A program made the translations under genes and the position numbers. Below, piece after piece: positions 25,949 through 34,595 of a stretch of DNA of 46,380 nt. How positions within the stretch are numbered: position 1 is the stretch's first letter; every line of letters starts with the position of its first letter. The notes under the pieces are model-generated. The model saw only the letters and a list, made by a program, of their open reading frames with translations. It was not told where the DNA came from and searched no databases. This DNA comes from Paracoccus sp. MKU1. Lineage in GTDB: Bacteria; Pseudomonadota; Alphaproteobacteria; Rhodobacterales; Rhodobacteraceae. The DNA is taken from assembly GCF_001447385.1 (NCBI RefSeq), contig NZ_LLWQ01000015.1:1-46380 (forward strand). Reading direction: 5' to 3'.

Positions 25949-27039
25949 AGCCCCACCTCAGAGAAGAAGATCGAGAACAGCGCATCGGCGACGATCACGG
26001 CGAAGATGGCGTTGACCACGGCGCGCGAGGTCTCGGCCCCCAGCGATTCCGCGTCCTTGCCCACCTTCATCCCGGCATGACAGCCGATGACGCCGATGAT
26101 CAGCGCAAAGACCGGCGCCTTGGACAGGCCGACGATGACGTGATCGACGCTGGTATCCGCCAGCAGCCGATAGCGGAACATCGAGGGCGAGATGCCCAGC
26201 TCGATCCAGGACATCAGCGCGCCGCCGACCAGCCCGGCGATATTGGCGATCAGCCCCAGAATCGGCAGGGTGATGATCAGCGCCAGCACGCGCGGCAGGA
26301 CCAGCACCATGTCGGGGTCCAGCCCCAGCGTGCGCATGGCGTCGATTTCCTCGTTCATCTTCATCGAGCCGATCGAGGCGGTCAGCGCCGAGGCGGTGCG
26401 GCCCGCGACGATGATCGCGGTCAGCAGGATGCCCAGCTCGCGCAGGATGGAAATGGCGATCAGGTCGATGACAAAGACCTCGGCCCCGAACTGGCGCAAC
26501 TGGACGGCGCCCTGAAAGGCCAGCACGATGCCGATCAGAAAGGACATCAGCGCCACGATGGGCACGGCACGCAAGCCGGTCTCCTGGCAGTGATACACCA
26601 GCGAGGTAAAGCGGAAATCGCCCGGATGCAGGATGCCGCGCGCCAGGGCGGCCAGAAAGCGGCCCAGATATTCCGCGATCTCGCGCAGGAACACCAGCGC
26701 GGCGATCACGCGGCGGCCGGTCTGCTCCAGCATCAGCCGCCAGCCGGCGGGGCCGGCAGTCTCGGCATCGGGCTGCGGCAAGGCCTGCCGCACGGTGTCA
26801 AGCAGCCGCGCCTGCGCCTCGGTCAACCCGTCGAGCCGCGCCCCCTCGCGCTCGCGCCCGGTCAGATACCAGGCGGCGGCGGTGTCGAGACGGGTCAGCC
26901 CCGACAGCTCCAGCCGGGAGGCGGTGCCGGCCTCGGGCGGCAACTGGCCAAGCGTCCAGACGGTGAACTCGCCTGCGAGCCGCAGCTCGCCGTCCGAGAC
27001 GGTGGCGCTGAGCTTGGGATCGGCGGGAGGGCTGGCCAT
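25945..27039 (-). CDS. mlaE: MlaE-family permease with N-terminal STAS-like domain
   Basis: The 364-residue protein joins an N-terminal STAS-like domain (about 1-90: LSATVSDGELRLAGEFTVWT, SRLELSGLTRLDTAAAWYL) to a five-to-six-helix MlaE permease. The permease includes GFRFTSLVYHCQE-type start DFRFTSLVYHCQETGLRAV, the coupling block ILRELGILLTAIIVAGRTAS and GSMKMNEEIDAMRTLGLDP. The fusion replaces a separate MlaB. I chose ATG 27039 because homology begins there and AGGA lies seven bases upstream; an ATG at 27111 is less likely. It heads the operon mlaE-mlaF-mlaD-lipoprotein, which moves phospholipids between inner and outer membranes. Confidence 0.9.
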   Translation of the reverse strand: MASPPADPKLSATVSDGELRLAGEFTVWTLGQLPPEAGTASRLELSGLTRLDTAAAWYLTGREREGARLDGLTEAQARLLDTVRQALPQPDAETAGPAGWRLMLEQTGRRVIAALVFLREIAEYLGRFLAALARGILHPGDFRFTSLVYHCQETGLRAVPIVALMSFLIGIVLAFQGAVQLRQFGAEVFVIDLIAISILRELGILLTAIIVAGRTASALTASIGSMKMNEEIDAMRTLGLDPDMVLVLPRVLALIITLPILGLIANIAGLVGGALMSWIELGISPSMFRYRLLADTSVDHVIVGLSKAPVFALIIGVIGCHAGMKVGKDAESLGAETSRAVVNAIFAVIVADALFSIFFSEVGL

Positions 27040-27477
27040 GACGGTCCTGATCGAAAAGGATGAATGGGATTCATCCAGCGATTGCGGGGCTTTGTCAAAT
27101 CCGCGCGGCATTTCCGGCCGAAGGCTGTGGCCGATCCGCCCCGGCCAGGCCTCCGCCGGTCGCCGGGTGAAATGTTGCAGACAGATTTATCGAAGCTTTC
27201 TGATTTGTATATATTGACCAAATTACCCGCTCTGGTTTAGTTGAAGCATTCCGTTTTCCTGCATGGGGCGACGACGGTCGCCTTGGGCCATGCCGGCGGG
27301 AAAAACGCTGCGGATCGGTGATCCAAGGCGCGGCCGGCATGAAAAACCGTTTGCGGCATGGCCTGCGGCCCTTGCGGCCCAAGGCGCATGCCGGGAAGGC
27401 TCCTCGGGATCCGGCTGAACGAGTGTCATTTTGACCATGATCCCGAGGATGACCGCCCCCTGCCCGGCCCAGGGGGG
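27040..27477. other. Intergenic region between mlaE and metR
   Basis: No gene is supported in these 438 bases; the open frames are proline- and arginine-rich with no motifs. The stretch 27185-27245 is AT-rich and likely holds the mlaE promoter, though I see no strong consensus pair. The stretch 27285-27400 repeats CATGCCGGC/GCCGGCATG-type words in both orientations and may form the end of the metR transcript. Confidence 0.45.
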
Positions 27478-28395
27478 TCAGCTTTGCGCCAGGGCGCGCA
27501 TCATCCTGACCGGCTCGGTCCGGGCCAGGCGCAGCACGTGGGCCATATAGGGCTGTTGCAGATCCTCGGTCCGCAGCGCGGCATAGAGCCGGCGCAGCAT
27601 CCCCTGCCGACCCAGCGGCAGCAGCGCCAGCTCGGGGTTGCCGGCCTGGGCACGCAGCACCCAATCGGGCATGACCGCCACCCCGCGCCCCGAGGCGATC
27701 AGCATGAGCGCGATGGCGGTCTGCTCGACCTGCCGGACATGGGCCGGCTCGATCCCGGCCGGATCGAGGAATTGCGAGAACACGTCCAGCCGCGCCCGCT
27801 CCATCGGATAGGTGATCAGGGTCTCGCCCGCCAGATCGGCCGGCTCGGCATAGCCCTTGGCGGCCAGCGGGTGGCTGGCGGCGACCACCAAGGTCGGAGC
27901 ATAGTCGAACAGCGGCTGGAAGGTGATGCCGGAAATCTCCTCGGGATCGGAGGAAATCACCATGTCCACCTGCCCCCGCTGCAAGGCCGGCAGCGCCTTC
28001 AGCGCCAGGCTTGAGCGGATGTCCAGATCGACCTCGGGCCAGGCGCGGCGGAACTGGTCCAGCACCGGCAAGAGCCAGTCGAAACAGTGGTGGCATTCCA
28101 TCGCCACATGCAGACGGCCTGCGCGGCCCAGTTCGACGGCGCGGAACTCGGCCTCGGCGGCATCAATCAGCGGCAAGACCTGCTCGGCCGTGCGCAAAAG
28201 CCGCATCCCCGCCGCCGACAGCCGCAAGGGCTTGGTTTTGCGCAGGAAAAGCTCCACCCCTGCCTGCTCCTCCAGCGCCTTGATCTGATGCGACAGCGCC
28301 GATTGCGTCAGGTTCAGCACCTCTGCCGCACGGGCCAGGCCGCCCTGCTCATGGATGGCGCGCAGGCTGCGCAGGTGGCGAAGCTCGAGGTGCAT
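27478..28395 (-). CDS. metR: LysR-family regulator MetR
   Basis: This 305-residue LTTR, MHLELRHLRSLRAIHEQGGL with LTQSALSHQIKALEEQAG in the HTH (residues 1-45), closely follows MetR. The effector domain contains LHVAMECHHCFDWLLPVLD, typical of MetR, which responds to homocysteine. It is divergent from metF with 90 bases between starts, the usual arrangement for its control of methionine synthesis genes. Confidence 0.9.
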   Translation of the reverse strand: MHLELRHLRSLRAIHEQGGLARAAEVLNLTQSALSHQIKALEEQAGVELFLRKTKPLRLSAAGMRLLRTAEQVLPLIDAAEAEFRAVELGRAGRLHVAMECHHCFDWLLPVLDQFRRAWPEVDLDIRSSLALKALPALQRGQVDMVISSDPEEISGITFQPLFDYAPTLVVAASHPLAAKGYAEPADLAGETLITYPMERARLDVFSQFLDPAGIEPAHVRQVEQTAIALMLIASGRGVAVMPDWVLRAQAGNPELALLPLGRQGMLRRLYAALRTEDLQQPYMAHVLRLARTEPVRMMRALAQS

Positions 28396-28415
28396 CTTGA
28401 TTGGCGCTCATGACG

Positions 28416-28426
28416 ATCTTGAAGAT
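28416..28426. promoter_or_regulatory. Candidate MetR site between metR and metF
   Basis: The sequence ATCTT-G-AAGAT is a perfect 5-bp-arm palindrome 60 bases before metF, flanked by TCAT (28408) and ATGA (28428). LTTR sites are often T-N11-A dyads such as TGAA-N5-TTCA in enterics; this one differs, so the assignment rests on position and symmetry. Confidence 0.4.
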
Positions 28427-28485
28427 TATGAATTTGTCTCACGTCGTGGCGCATGTCACAAGGCCTGCGACAAAAGGATGGCACC

Positions 28486-29349
28486 ATGACGACACCCGCG
28501 ATCAGCTTTGAATTCTTCCCGCCCCGGAACCTCGACCAGTCGTTCCGGCTGTGGGAGACGGCGCGCGCGCTGGCGCCGCTGGGGCCGGATTTCGTCTCGG
28601 TCACCTATGGCGCGGGCGGCACCACCCGGCAGCTGACGCATGAGGCGGTGACGGCGCTGGCCAGCCATTACGGGCTGAACGTCGCCGCGCATCTGACCTG
28701 CGTCGATGCCACGCGCGAGGAGACCTTGCAGATCGTCCAGGATTACGCGGCCGCCGGCGTGCATGAGATCGTGGCGCTGCGCGGCGACGCGCCGCAGGGG
28801 CAGGAGCGCTTCACCCCGCATCCCGACGGCTTCGCCAATTCGGTCGAGCTGATCGAGGCCATCGCGGCGCGCGGCGACATGACCGTGCGCTGCGGCGCCT
28901 ATCCGGAACCGCATCCGGAAAGTCCCGACACCGCCGCCGACGTGGCTTGGCTCAAGCGCAAGGTCGATGCCGGCGCCACATCGGCGATGACGCAGTTCTT
29001 CTTTGACGCCGAGACCTATTTCCGCTTTCGCGATTCCTGCCTCGCGGCGGGGATCGAGGCGCCGATCATCCCCGGCATCCTGCCGATCCAGAGCTGGGCC
29101 GGCACCCGCCGCTTTGCCGAACGCTGCGGCACCTCGGTCCCGCAATGGGCCGAGGACGCATTTGCCGCCGCCGGCAAGGAGGGCGAAGCCCAGCTGGCGC
29201 TGGATGTCTGCGTCAAGCTGTGCGAGCGGCTGGTCGAGGGCGGCGTGGACAAGCTGCATTTCTACACGCTGAACAAGCCCGAGCTGGTGCTGAAGGTCTG
29301 CGCCGCGCTGGGGATCGCGCCCAAGGGCGAATTCTCGCGCGTGGCCTGA
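28486..29349 (+). CDS. metF: Methylenetetrahydrofolate reductase
   Basis: MetF reduces 5,10-methylene-THF to 5-methyl-THF, the methyl donor for methionine. The 287-residue FAD TIM-barrel protein has ISFEFFPPRN at the N-terminus (catalytic Glu), DFVSVTYGAGG, AHLTCVDATREE, EIVALRGDAPQ and TQFFFDAETYFRF. Start ATG 28486 has AAAGGATGG upstream; a frame from 28453 adds only non-homologous residues. Divergent to metR, its likely activator. Confidence 0.95.
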   Translation: MTTPAISFEFFPPRNLDQSFRLWETARALAPLGPDFVSVTYGAGGTTRQLTHEAVTALASHYGLNVAAHLTCVDATREETLQIVQDYAAAGVHEIVALRGDAPQGQERFTPHPDGFANSVELIEAIAARGDMTVRCGAYPEPHPESPDTAADVAWLKRKVDAGATSAMTQFFFDAETYFRFRDSCLAAGIEAPIIPGILPIQSWAGTRRFAERCGTSVPQWAEDAFAAAGKEGEAQLALDVCVKLCERLVEGGVDKLHFYTLNKPELVLKVCAALGIAPKGEFSRVA

Positions 29350-29373
29350 ACTGCGCGGGCCGGGCGAAGGGGA

Positions 29374-30507
29374 TCAGCCATCCGGCCCCTGTCCCGTCTG
29401 CGCCGCCGGTTCGGGTTGCGCCACCTTTGCCCTGCCCGTCTCCGCTGCCACTGGCGCCGGCGGCGTCGGCCTTGCCCGGACCAGCCGGCGATGCGGGCGC
29501 GGCGGCGCGGCATCGGCCAGCGCCCCGGCCAAGAGCGCGGGGCCGGTATAGGGCCGCGGCACGGAGGGGTGCAGCATCTCGGACGGGTCCGCCCCGGCCA
29601 GGCGCGGCGCGCGCGCCAGAAAGGCCTTGCCCCAGTTGCGCCATGACCCGACCGAGGGCGCGGTCGCGTCACAAGGGAAATGCGCGCGCCAGCCGTGGGG
29701 CAGCGGCAGGCCGAAGCCTTCGGCCCGCGACATCATCCAGACCAGCGGGATATTGGCCAGCGGCCGGGCATATTCCAGCCCCGAAAGTTGGCCGCCCACA
29801 TCCGGGTGGCAACCGCGAAACCACATCTGCTCGATCCGGCCAGGCGCCGAGGCGCTGTCCCAGATCAGCGGCTGGAAGGCCGCCCGCGTTTCATCCAGGG
29901 CCAGCGCCTGCACGCCATGCTCGACCTCGGCGCCCAGATGCGCGTCGTGAAAGCGAAAGCGCGGCTCGGTCAGCATCCATAACAGCGGCAGCCGGATACC
30001 CAACGCCATCACGGTATCGAAGACGCCGATCATGCGGATCGGCACCGCCGGATGGCACAGCGCGGGGTCCAGCCGCCCGACCAGCCGGTCGCGGCCGTTG
30101 CGGTAAAGTTGCCAGGCCTGCTGCACGTTGCGGCGCGTCGCATGGGCATGGGTCAGCAGCCCGACGCGCCCGATCATCCCCGCAAGCGATCGCACGGCGA
30201 AGGCGCCGCGAGAATAGCCGAGAAAGAACAGGGGATTGCCCGGCCGCCATTCGCGGGCAAGCCAGGAATAGGCATCGCAGATATGCCGCTCCAGGGCCGA
30301 ACCCATGGCCAGTTCCGGCAGCGTGCGCCAGGCCTCCCATTGCTGGCCGGGCGCGTAATGCACCCGCACCGGCGCCGGCAACGCCCCGCATTCGCCCGAC
30401 AGCATGGCGTGGATTCTGGCGATGGAGGACCTTCGCCCCTCGGTCAGCGAGGCGAAGGTGCCATCCATCAGCACAACCTGACATATCGGCGGACGCGTTG
30501 ATTCCAT
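29374..30507 (-). CDS. DUF2235 alpha/beta-hydrolase
   Basis: This 377-residue protein belongs to the DUF2235 family, related to type VI secretion phospholipase effectors (Tle1-like). The nucleophile elbow is GYSRGAFAVRSLAGMIGRVG (around residues 96-115), with VVLMDGTFASL at the start and GVFDTVMALG, MWFRGCHPDVGG further on. The C-terminal 60 residues are Pro/Ala/Arg-rich and probably disordered. No signal peptide, PAAR or VgrG gene is near, so it is more likely a housekeeping or cytoplasmic hydrolase. It is convergent with metF, 24 bases apart. Confidence 0.85.
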   Translation of the reverse strand: MESTRPPICQVVLMDGTFASLTEGRRSSIARIHAMLSGECGALPAPVRVHYAPGQQWEAWRTLPELAMGSALERHICDAYSWLAREWRPGNPLFFLGYSRGAFAVRSLAGMIGRVGLLTHAHATRRNVQQAWQLYRNGRDRLVGRLDPALCHPAVPIRMIGVFDTVMALGIRLPLLWMLTEPRFRFHDAHLGAEVEHGVQALALDETRAAFQPLIWDSASAPGRIEQMWFRGCHPDVGGQLSGLEYARPLANIPLVWMMSRAEGFGLPLPHGWRAHFPCDATAPSVGSWRNWGKAFLARAPRLAGADPSEMLHPSVPRPYTGPALLAGALADAAPPRPHRRLVRARPTPPAPVAAETGRAKVAQPEPAAQTGQGPDG

Positions 30508-30548
30508 GCGGCAACGCTAGCACGGAAAAGCGAAGCGTCGATTAATGC

Positions 30549-31706
30549 CTATTCAAGCGCGTTCACGGTCAGGTGCGCCATCAGCCCGAACCCGTTGAAG
30601 CGGGTGTTGGTGACCGTCGAATAGGCGCCGGCACCGTGGAAGATGACATAGTCGCCTTCCTGGATATTGGCCGGCAGGGTCAACTCGCCCGGCAGGCGGT
30701 CCACCGAATCGCAGGTCGGGCCGAAGATGACGCGCGGCATCGGCTCGTCCTCGCGCGGGGTGCCCTCGGGGGTCAGCACCTGCAGCCGGTCGAGATTGCC
30801 GACGATGGGCAGTTCGAATAGCCCGCCATAGACGCCGTCGTTCAGGAACACGTTCTGGCCGTCGCGCACCGCCTTGACGCGGGTGATCAGCGAAAAGGCA
30901 TCGGCGCAAAGCCCGCGGCCGGGCTCGCAGACCAAGGCCGGGGCCTGGCCGTCGAAAGCCTCGTCGGCGACGCGGCGGATCAGCTGGAAGATCGCGGCCA
31001 GGTCGGGCTCGACCCCGGTCACGCGATGCGAGGGGAAGCCGCCGCCCACGTTCAGCCGCCGCGCCTTGACGCCCGCCATGGCGCAGATCTCGGCTGCCGT
31101 AGTGATATAGCTTTCCCAGGCATGCGGATCGGTGCATTGCGTGCCCGGGTGGAAGGTCAGCGAGGGGATGTAGCCGCGATCCGCCACCGCGCGCAGCAAC
31201 TCCGCCGCCAGTTCCGGCGAGGCGCCGAATTTCGAGCCGAAGTCATAGGCCGCGCCCAGCACCGGCAGCTTGAAACGCGGCGAGATCTCGCAATTCTCGG
31301 TGGGCACGCGGGCGAAAAGCTTGTCCAGCTCCGAGCGGCTGTCCACCGACCAGGCCTTGATCCCCGCCTCGACGGCATGGGCGATCTCGGCCTGCGAGCG
31401 CACGGGGTTGTGGTAATGCCGCGCCGCATCCGGGGCCAGCCGGCCGATCAGGTCGATCTCATAGGGCGAGGCCACGTCGAAGCCCTTGATCCCGGCGGCC
31501 GAAAGGGTGCGGATCACCGCCTCGTCCGGGTTCGACTTGACCGCATAGGTGACGAGGCCGGGAAAGCCTTGCAGGAACCGCTGGGCGGTGGCGCGCAAGA
31601 CCGACGGGGCAAAGACCATCACCGGATTCTCCGGCGCCAGTCTGCGGATGATCTCGGCGGGATTGCTCCAGACGGTCTTGGGGCCGCGGCCCTCGGTCAG
31701 TCCCAT
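30549..31706 (-). CDS. Ornithine/lysine decarboxylase, PLP fold type III
   Basis: The enzyme decarboxylates ornithine (or lysine) to putrescine (or cadaverine) for polyamine synthesis. The 385-residue alanine-racemase-fold protein has the PLP lysine in VTYAVKSNPDEAV (Lys57), a phosphate-binding Gly stretch in RLNVGGGFPS and EPGRGLCADA, and the active-site Cys in GPTCDSVD near residue 320. I chose ATG 31706 (MGLTEGRG), 8 bases after GGAAGG; ATG 31712 is closer to the box. It is divergent from an AsnC-type gene, which may control it. Confidence 0.9.
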   Translation of the reverse strand: MGLTEGRGPKTVWSNPAEIIRRLAPENPVMVFAPSVLRATAQRFLQGFPGLVTYAVKSNPDEAVIRTLSAAGIKGFDVASPYEIDLIGRLAPDAARHYHNPVRSQAEIAHAVEAGIKAWSVDSRSELDKLFARVPTENCEISPRFKLPVLGAAYDFGSKFGASPELAAELLRAVADRGYIPSLTFHPGTQCTDPHAWESYITTAAEICAMAGVKARRLNVGGGFPSHRVTGVEPDLAAIFQLIRRVADEAFDGQAPALVCEPGRGLCADAFSLITRVKAVRDGQNVFLNDGVYGGLFELPIVGNLDRLQVLTPEGTPREDEPMPRVIFGPTCDSVDRLPGELTLPANIQEGDYVIFHGAGAYSTVTNTRFNGFGLMAHLTVNALE

Positions 31707-31814
31707 CGGCATGTCCTTCCTGTGCGCGTGTGGGGTGGAAACAAGTCTGCGCCCTATGGGTTCCGATTGCTGCAATGAAAAGGGTGGAAATGGGCCGCAG
31801 CTTCGTTAATATGA

Positions 31815-31825
31815 CGAAAATTTCG
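31815..31825. promoter_or_regulatory. Candidate AsnC/Lrp-type operator
   Basis: CGAAA-A-TTTCG is a palindrome with an AT-rich core, 21 bases before the AsnC-type start in the gap to the divergent decarboxylase gene. Lrp/AsnC proteins bind such AT-rich dyads. It would overlap the regulator's own promoter. Confidence 0.4.
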
Positions 31826-31845
31826 GCAAATCGACAGGTGGGCGG

Positions 31846-32277
31846 GTGGACGAACTTGATCGGGGGATTCTGGCCCATCTGGCGCAGGATGCGCGCATGT
31901 CCGTAGCGGTTCTGGCGCGGCGGCTCAAGGTGGCGCGTTCCACCGTGCAGGCGCGGCTGGAGCGGCTGGAAACCTCGGGCGCCATTGCCGGATACACGCT
32001 GCGGCTGGGCGATTCCGCGCGCGAGCATCGCATCCGCGCCACCTGCCTGCTGACCATCGAGCCGCGCGCGCAGGCGGCGATCCTGGCCCGGCTGCGCAGC
32101 CTGCCCGAGGTCGAGCGCATCCATACCACCAGCGGGCGCGTCGATCTTTTGCTGCAATTGGCCGCCATATCGACCAGCCAGCTTGACGATGTGCTCGATC
32201 AGATCGGCGGATTGACCGGCGTCCGCTCAAGCGAGAGCCTGATTCACCTGTCCACCAAGCTGGATCGCGCCACCTGA
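31846..32277 (+). CDS. Lrp/AsnC-family regulator
   Basis: The 143-residue protein has an N-terminal HTH (MDELDRGILAHLAQDARMSV, then RRLKVARSTVQARLERLETS) and a C-terminal RAM ligand domain (RATCLLTIEPRAQAAILARL, VDLLLQLAAIST). It starts with GTG at 31846; the preceding bases lack a strong Shine-Dalgarno. It is divergent from the ornithine/lysine decarboxylase and may sense that pathway's amino acid. Its 3' end overlaps the convergent rsmD by 34 bases. Confidence 0.88.
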   Translation: MDELDRGILAHLAQDARMSVAVLARRLKVARSTVQARLERLETSGAIAGYTLRLGDSAREHRIRATCLLTIEPRAQAAILARLRSLPEVERIHTTSGRVDLLLQLAAISTSQLDDVLDQIGGLTGVRSSESLIHLSTKLDRAT

Positions 32278-32840
32278 TCGTGTCCCGCGCGCAACAATGT
32301 GACGATCGTGTCGCCGTATTTGCGCTGGTCGATCTGCGCGAGTCCCGTGACCGGGGGCGGCGCGGCCGATTCTTCCCAGACCACCATGCCGCCCGGGGCA
32401 ATCCAGCCACCGGCCAAGGCCGATTCCAGCGCACGTTCGCCCAGCCCCTTGCCATAGGGCGGGTCCAGGAACACCAGCCCATAGGGCGCGCCGCGATTCT
32501 CGCCCAGCTTGGTGGCGTCGCGGCGCCAGACATCGGTCACGCCCATGGCGCGGGCCTTTTCGATATTGCTGCGCAGCAGCCCCCGCGCCGCCACGCCGTC
32601 ATCGACGAAGGCCACGCGCGCCGCGCCGCGCGACAGCGCCTCCAGCCCCAGCGCGCCGGTGCCGGCGAACAGGTCCAGAACCCGCGCGCCGGGGACCGGA
32701 TTGCCATGCGTGCCGTTGATCAGCAGGTTGAAGATCGATTCGCGCACCCGGTCGGTGGTCGGGCGCAGATGCGCGGCCGGATCGCCGGCGCCGACCTCGG
32801 CCAGTTTCAGCCCGCGCAGGGTGCCGCCGACGATCCTCAT
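32244..32840 (-). CDS. rsmD: 16S rRNA (guanine966-N2)-methyltransferase
   Basis: RsmD methylates G966 of 16S rRNA in the assembled 30S subunit. The 198-residue protein begins MRIVGGTLRGLKL and has LRPTTDRVRESIFNLL, the SAM loop VLDLFAGTGALGLEALSRGA and the catalytic DPPYGKG. Its ATG overlaps the stop of the upstream flavoprotein gene (32837-32840). Confidence 0.93.
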   Translation of the reverse strand: MRIVGGTLRGLKLAEVGAGDPAAHLRPTTDRVRESIFNLLINGTHGNPVPGARVLDLFAGTGALGLEALSRGAARVAFVDDGVAARGLLRSNIEKARAMGVTDVWRRDATKLGENRGAPYGLVFLDPPYGKGLGERALESALAGGWIAPGGMVVWEESAAPPPVTGLAQIDQRKYGDTIVTLLRAGHDQVARSSLVDR

Positions 32841-34033
32841 GCCATCAGCGCCTTCAGGTCGGCGGCCTCGGCCACGGCCTCGGGACTGGGCGAGCGGCCG
32901 CCCTCGATCAGCCGCTTGCCGATCATATAGGCGCGGGCGTCGTTCAGCGCGTCCACCGCGATCAGATAGCCGCCGCGGAAATACCAGACCGAGCCGCCAT
33001 TCGCGGCGGGCCGCGTCACCACCCGGTCGTAACCCAGGTTCAGCCCGGCGATCTGCAATTTCGCGTCGAACTGGTCCGACCAGAACCAGGGCTTGGGCAC
33101 ATAGGCGGCATTCGCGCCCAGCATGTTCGCCGCCACCGCCTCGGCCATGTCGATGGCATTGCCGACGCTTTCCAACCGCAGCCGCCCTCCGGCTGCCGGA
33201 AAGCTGGCGCAATCGCCCGCCGCCCAGATCGCCGGATCCGAGCTGCGGCCAAGCGCATCCGTGGCGATGCCGTTGTCGATGGCCAGCCCCGCCGCCTCGG
33301 CCAGCGCGGTCTCGGGCGCGATGCCGATGCCGCAGATCACCAGATCGGCCGGCAGGCGGCGGCCATCGGCCAGCTCGACCCCGTCCGCCGCCACGTCGCC
33401 GGTGATGCGGGCGATGCCGGTGCCCTCGACGATCTCGACGCCATGGGCACGGTGCAGAGCGCGGATCATGTCCGCGGTCTCGGGTGCGGCGACGCGGCCC
33501 AGGATGCGCGGCGCGGCCTCGACCAGCGTCACCTCCAGCCCCAGCTTGCGGGCCACCGCGGCGGCCTCCAGCCCGATATAGCCGCCGCCGATCACCACCA
33601 GCCGCCGCCCGGCGACCAGCGCCGGCCGCAGCCCCGCGATGTCGGCCAGGTTGCGCACCACATGCACGCCGGGCAGGTCGCCGCCCATCGCGGCGGGCAG
33701 GCGGCGCGGCGCGGCGCCCAGCGTCAGGGCCAGCTGGTCATAGGGATGCTCGCCGCGATCCGTCACCACCATGCGGCGGTCGCGGTCGATGCGGGTAGCG
33801 CGCTCGCCCAGGTGCAGGGCGATGCGCTGATCCGCCCACCAGTCCGGGGCGCGCAGCGTCAGCCGGTCCAGCCCCATCTGGCCCAGCAGATAGGCCTTGG
33901 ACAGCGGCGGGCGCTGATAGGGCGGGGCGGGCTCGTCGCCGATGACCGCGATGCCGCCGTCGTGCCCCAGCGCGCGCAGTTTCGCCGCCAGAGAGGCCGC
34001 CGCCTGTCCCGCACCAAGGATCACGATGTTCAT
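32837..34033 (-). CDS. Ferredoxin/rubredoxin-reductase-like FAD oxidoreductase
   Basis: This 398-residue flavoprotein has two Rossmann motifs, MNIVILGAGQAAASLAAKLR for FAD and LVVIGGGYIGLEAAAVARKL for NAD(P)H, then WAAGDCASFP and the C-terminal reductase domain YVPKPWFWSDQFDAKLQIAG. It resembles ferredoxin reductases that feed cytochrome P450 or dioxygenases (ThcD, PuxA type). No matching ferredoxin or P450 gene is next to it, so its partner is unknown. ATG 34033 gives the standard N-terminus. It is divergent from a peroxiredoxin gene, 79 bases apart. Confidence 0.88.
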   Translation of the reverse strand: MNIVILGAGQAAASLAAKLRALGHDGGIAVIGDEPAPPYQRPPLSKAYLLGQMGLDRLTLRAPDWWADQRIALHLGERATRIDRDRRMVVTDRGEHPYDQLALTLGAAPRRLPAAMGGDLPGVHVVRNLADIAGLRPALVAGRRLVVIGGGYIGLEAAAVARKLGLEVTLVEAAPRILGRVAAPETADMIRALHRAHGVEIVEGTGIARITGDVAADGVELADGRRLPADLVICGIGIAPETALAEAAGLAIDNGIATDALGRSSDPAIWAAGDCASFPAAGGRLRLESVGNAIDMAEAVAANMLGANAAYVPKPWFWSDQFDAKLQIAGLNLGYDRVVTRPAANGGSVWYFRGGYLIAVDALNDARAYMIGKRLIEGGRSPSPEAVAEAADLKALMA

Positions 34034-34112
34034 TCTTCGCCCTCGCTGGTTTGCCCGCGGCGCAGAGCCTATAGTCGCGCCCGGAACGATGCAATTGACG
34101 GAGGAACCGCGC

Positions 34113-34595
34113 ATGTCCATCTCGAAAGGCGACAAGCTGCCCGAAGGCAAGCTGCTCAAACCGGGCGCCAACGGGCCCGAGGAAGTGGCCGCCGCCGATC
34201 TGGCCAAGGGCCGCGTGGCGATCTTTGCCGTGCCGGGCGCCTATACGCCGACCTGCACCAATGCCCATATGCCCAGCTTCGTGAAGAACGCCGACAAGTT
34301 CCGCGACAAGGGCGTGTCGCGCGTGGTCTGCATCACGGTGAACGACCCCTTCGTGGCCGGGAAATGGGCCGCGGATACCGGCGCGACCGATGCCGGGATC
34401 GAGGTGCTGGCCGATGGCGACGGCAGCTTCACCAAGGCGCTGGGGATGAATATCGAGGGCGCGGGCTGGGTCAACGGCCGCTCGAAACGCTATGCCATGC
34501 TGGTCAATGACGGCACGGTCGAAGAGCTTCAGGTCGAGGAATCGCCCGGCGCCTGCTCGGTCACCTCGGGCGATTCGCTGCTCGACCTGGTCTGA
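34113..34595 (+). CDS. Prx5-type peroxiredoxin
   Basis: The 160-residue peroxiredoxin belongs to the Prx5 group (alkyl hydroperoxide reductase/redoxin). The peroxidatic Cys48 lies in AVPGAYTPTCTNAHMPSF. Another Cys near the C-terminus, in PGACSVTSGDSLL, could be the resolving residue. ATG 34113 is preceded by GGAGGAACCGCGC. Its 3' end overlaps the convergent hxlR-type gene by 67 bases. Confidence 0.92.
   Translation: MSISKGDKLPEGKLLKPGANGPEEVAAADLAKGRVAIFAVPGAYTPTCTNAHMPSFVKNADKFRDKGVSRVVCITVNDPFVAGKWAADTGATDAGIEVLADGDGSFTKALGMNIEGAGWVNGRSKRYAMLVNDGTVEELQVEESPGACSVTSGDSLLDLV

Noticed and set aside
27223..27438. 71-codon minus-strand frame between mlaE and metR
   Set aside because: No ribosome site, arginine/proline-rich composition and no motif; more likely intergenic.
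29145..30545. 466-codon plus-strand frame opposite the DUF2235 gene
   Set aside because: Arg/Ala/Pro-rich shadow of DUF2235 and metF with no domain.
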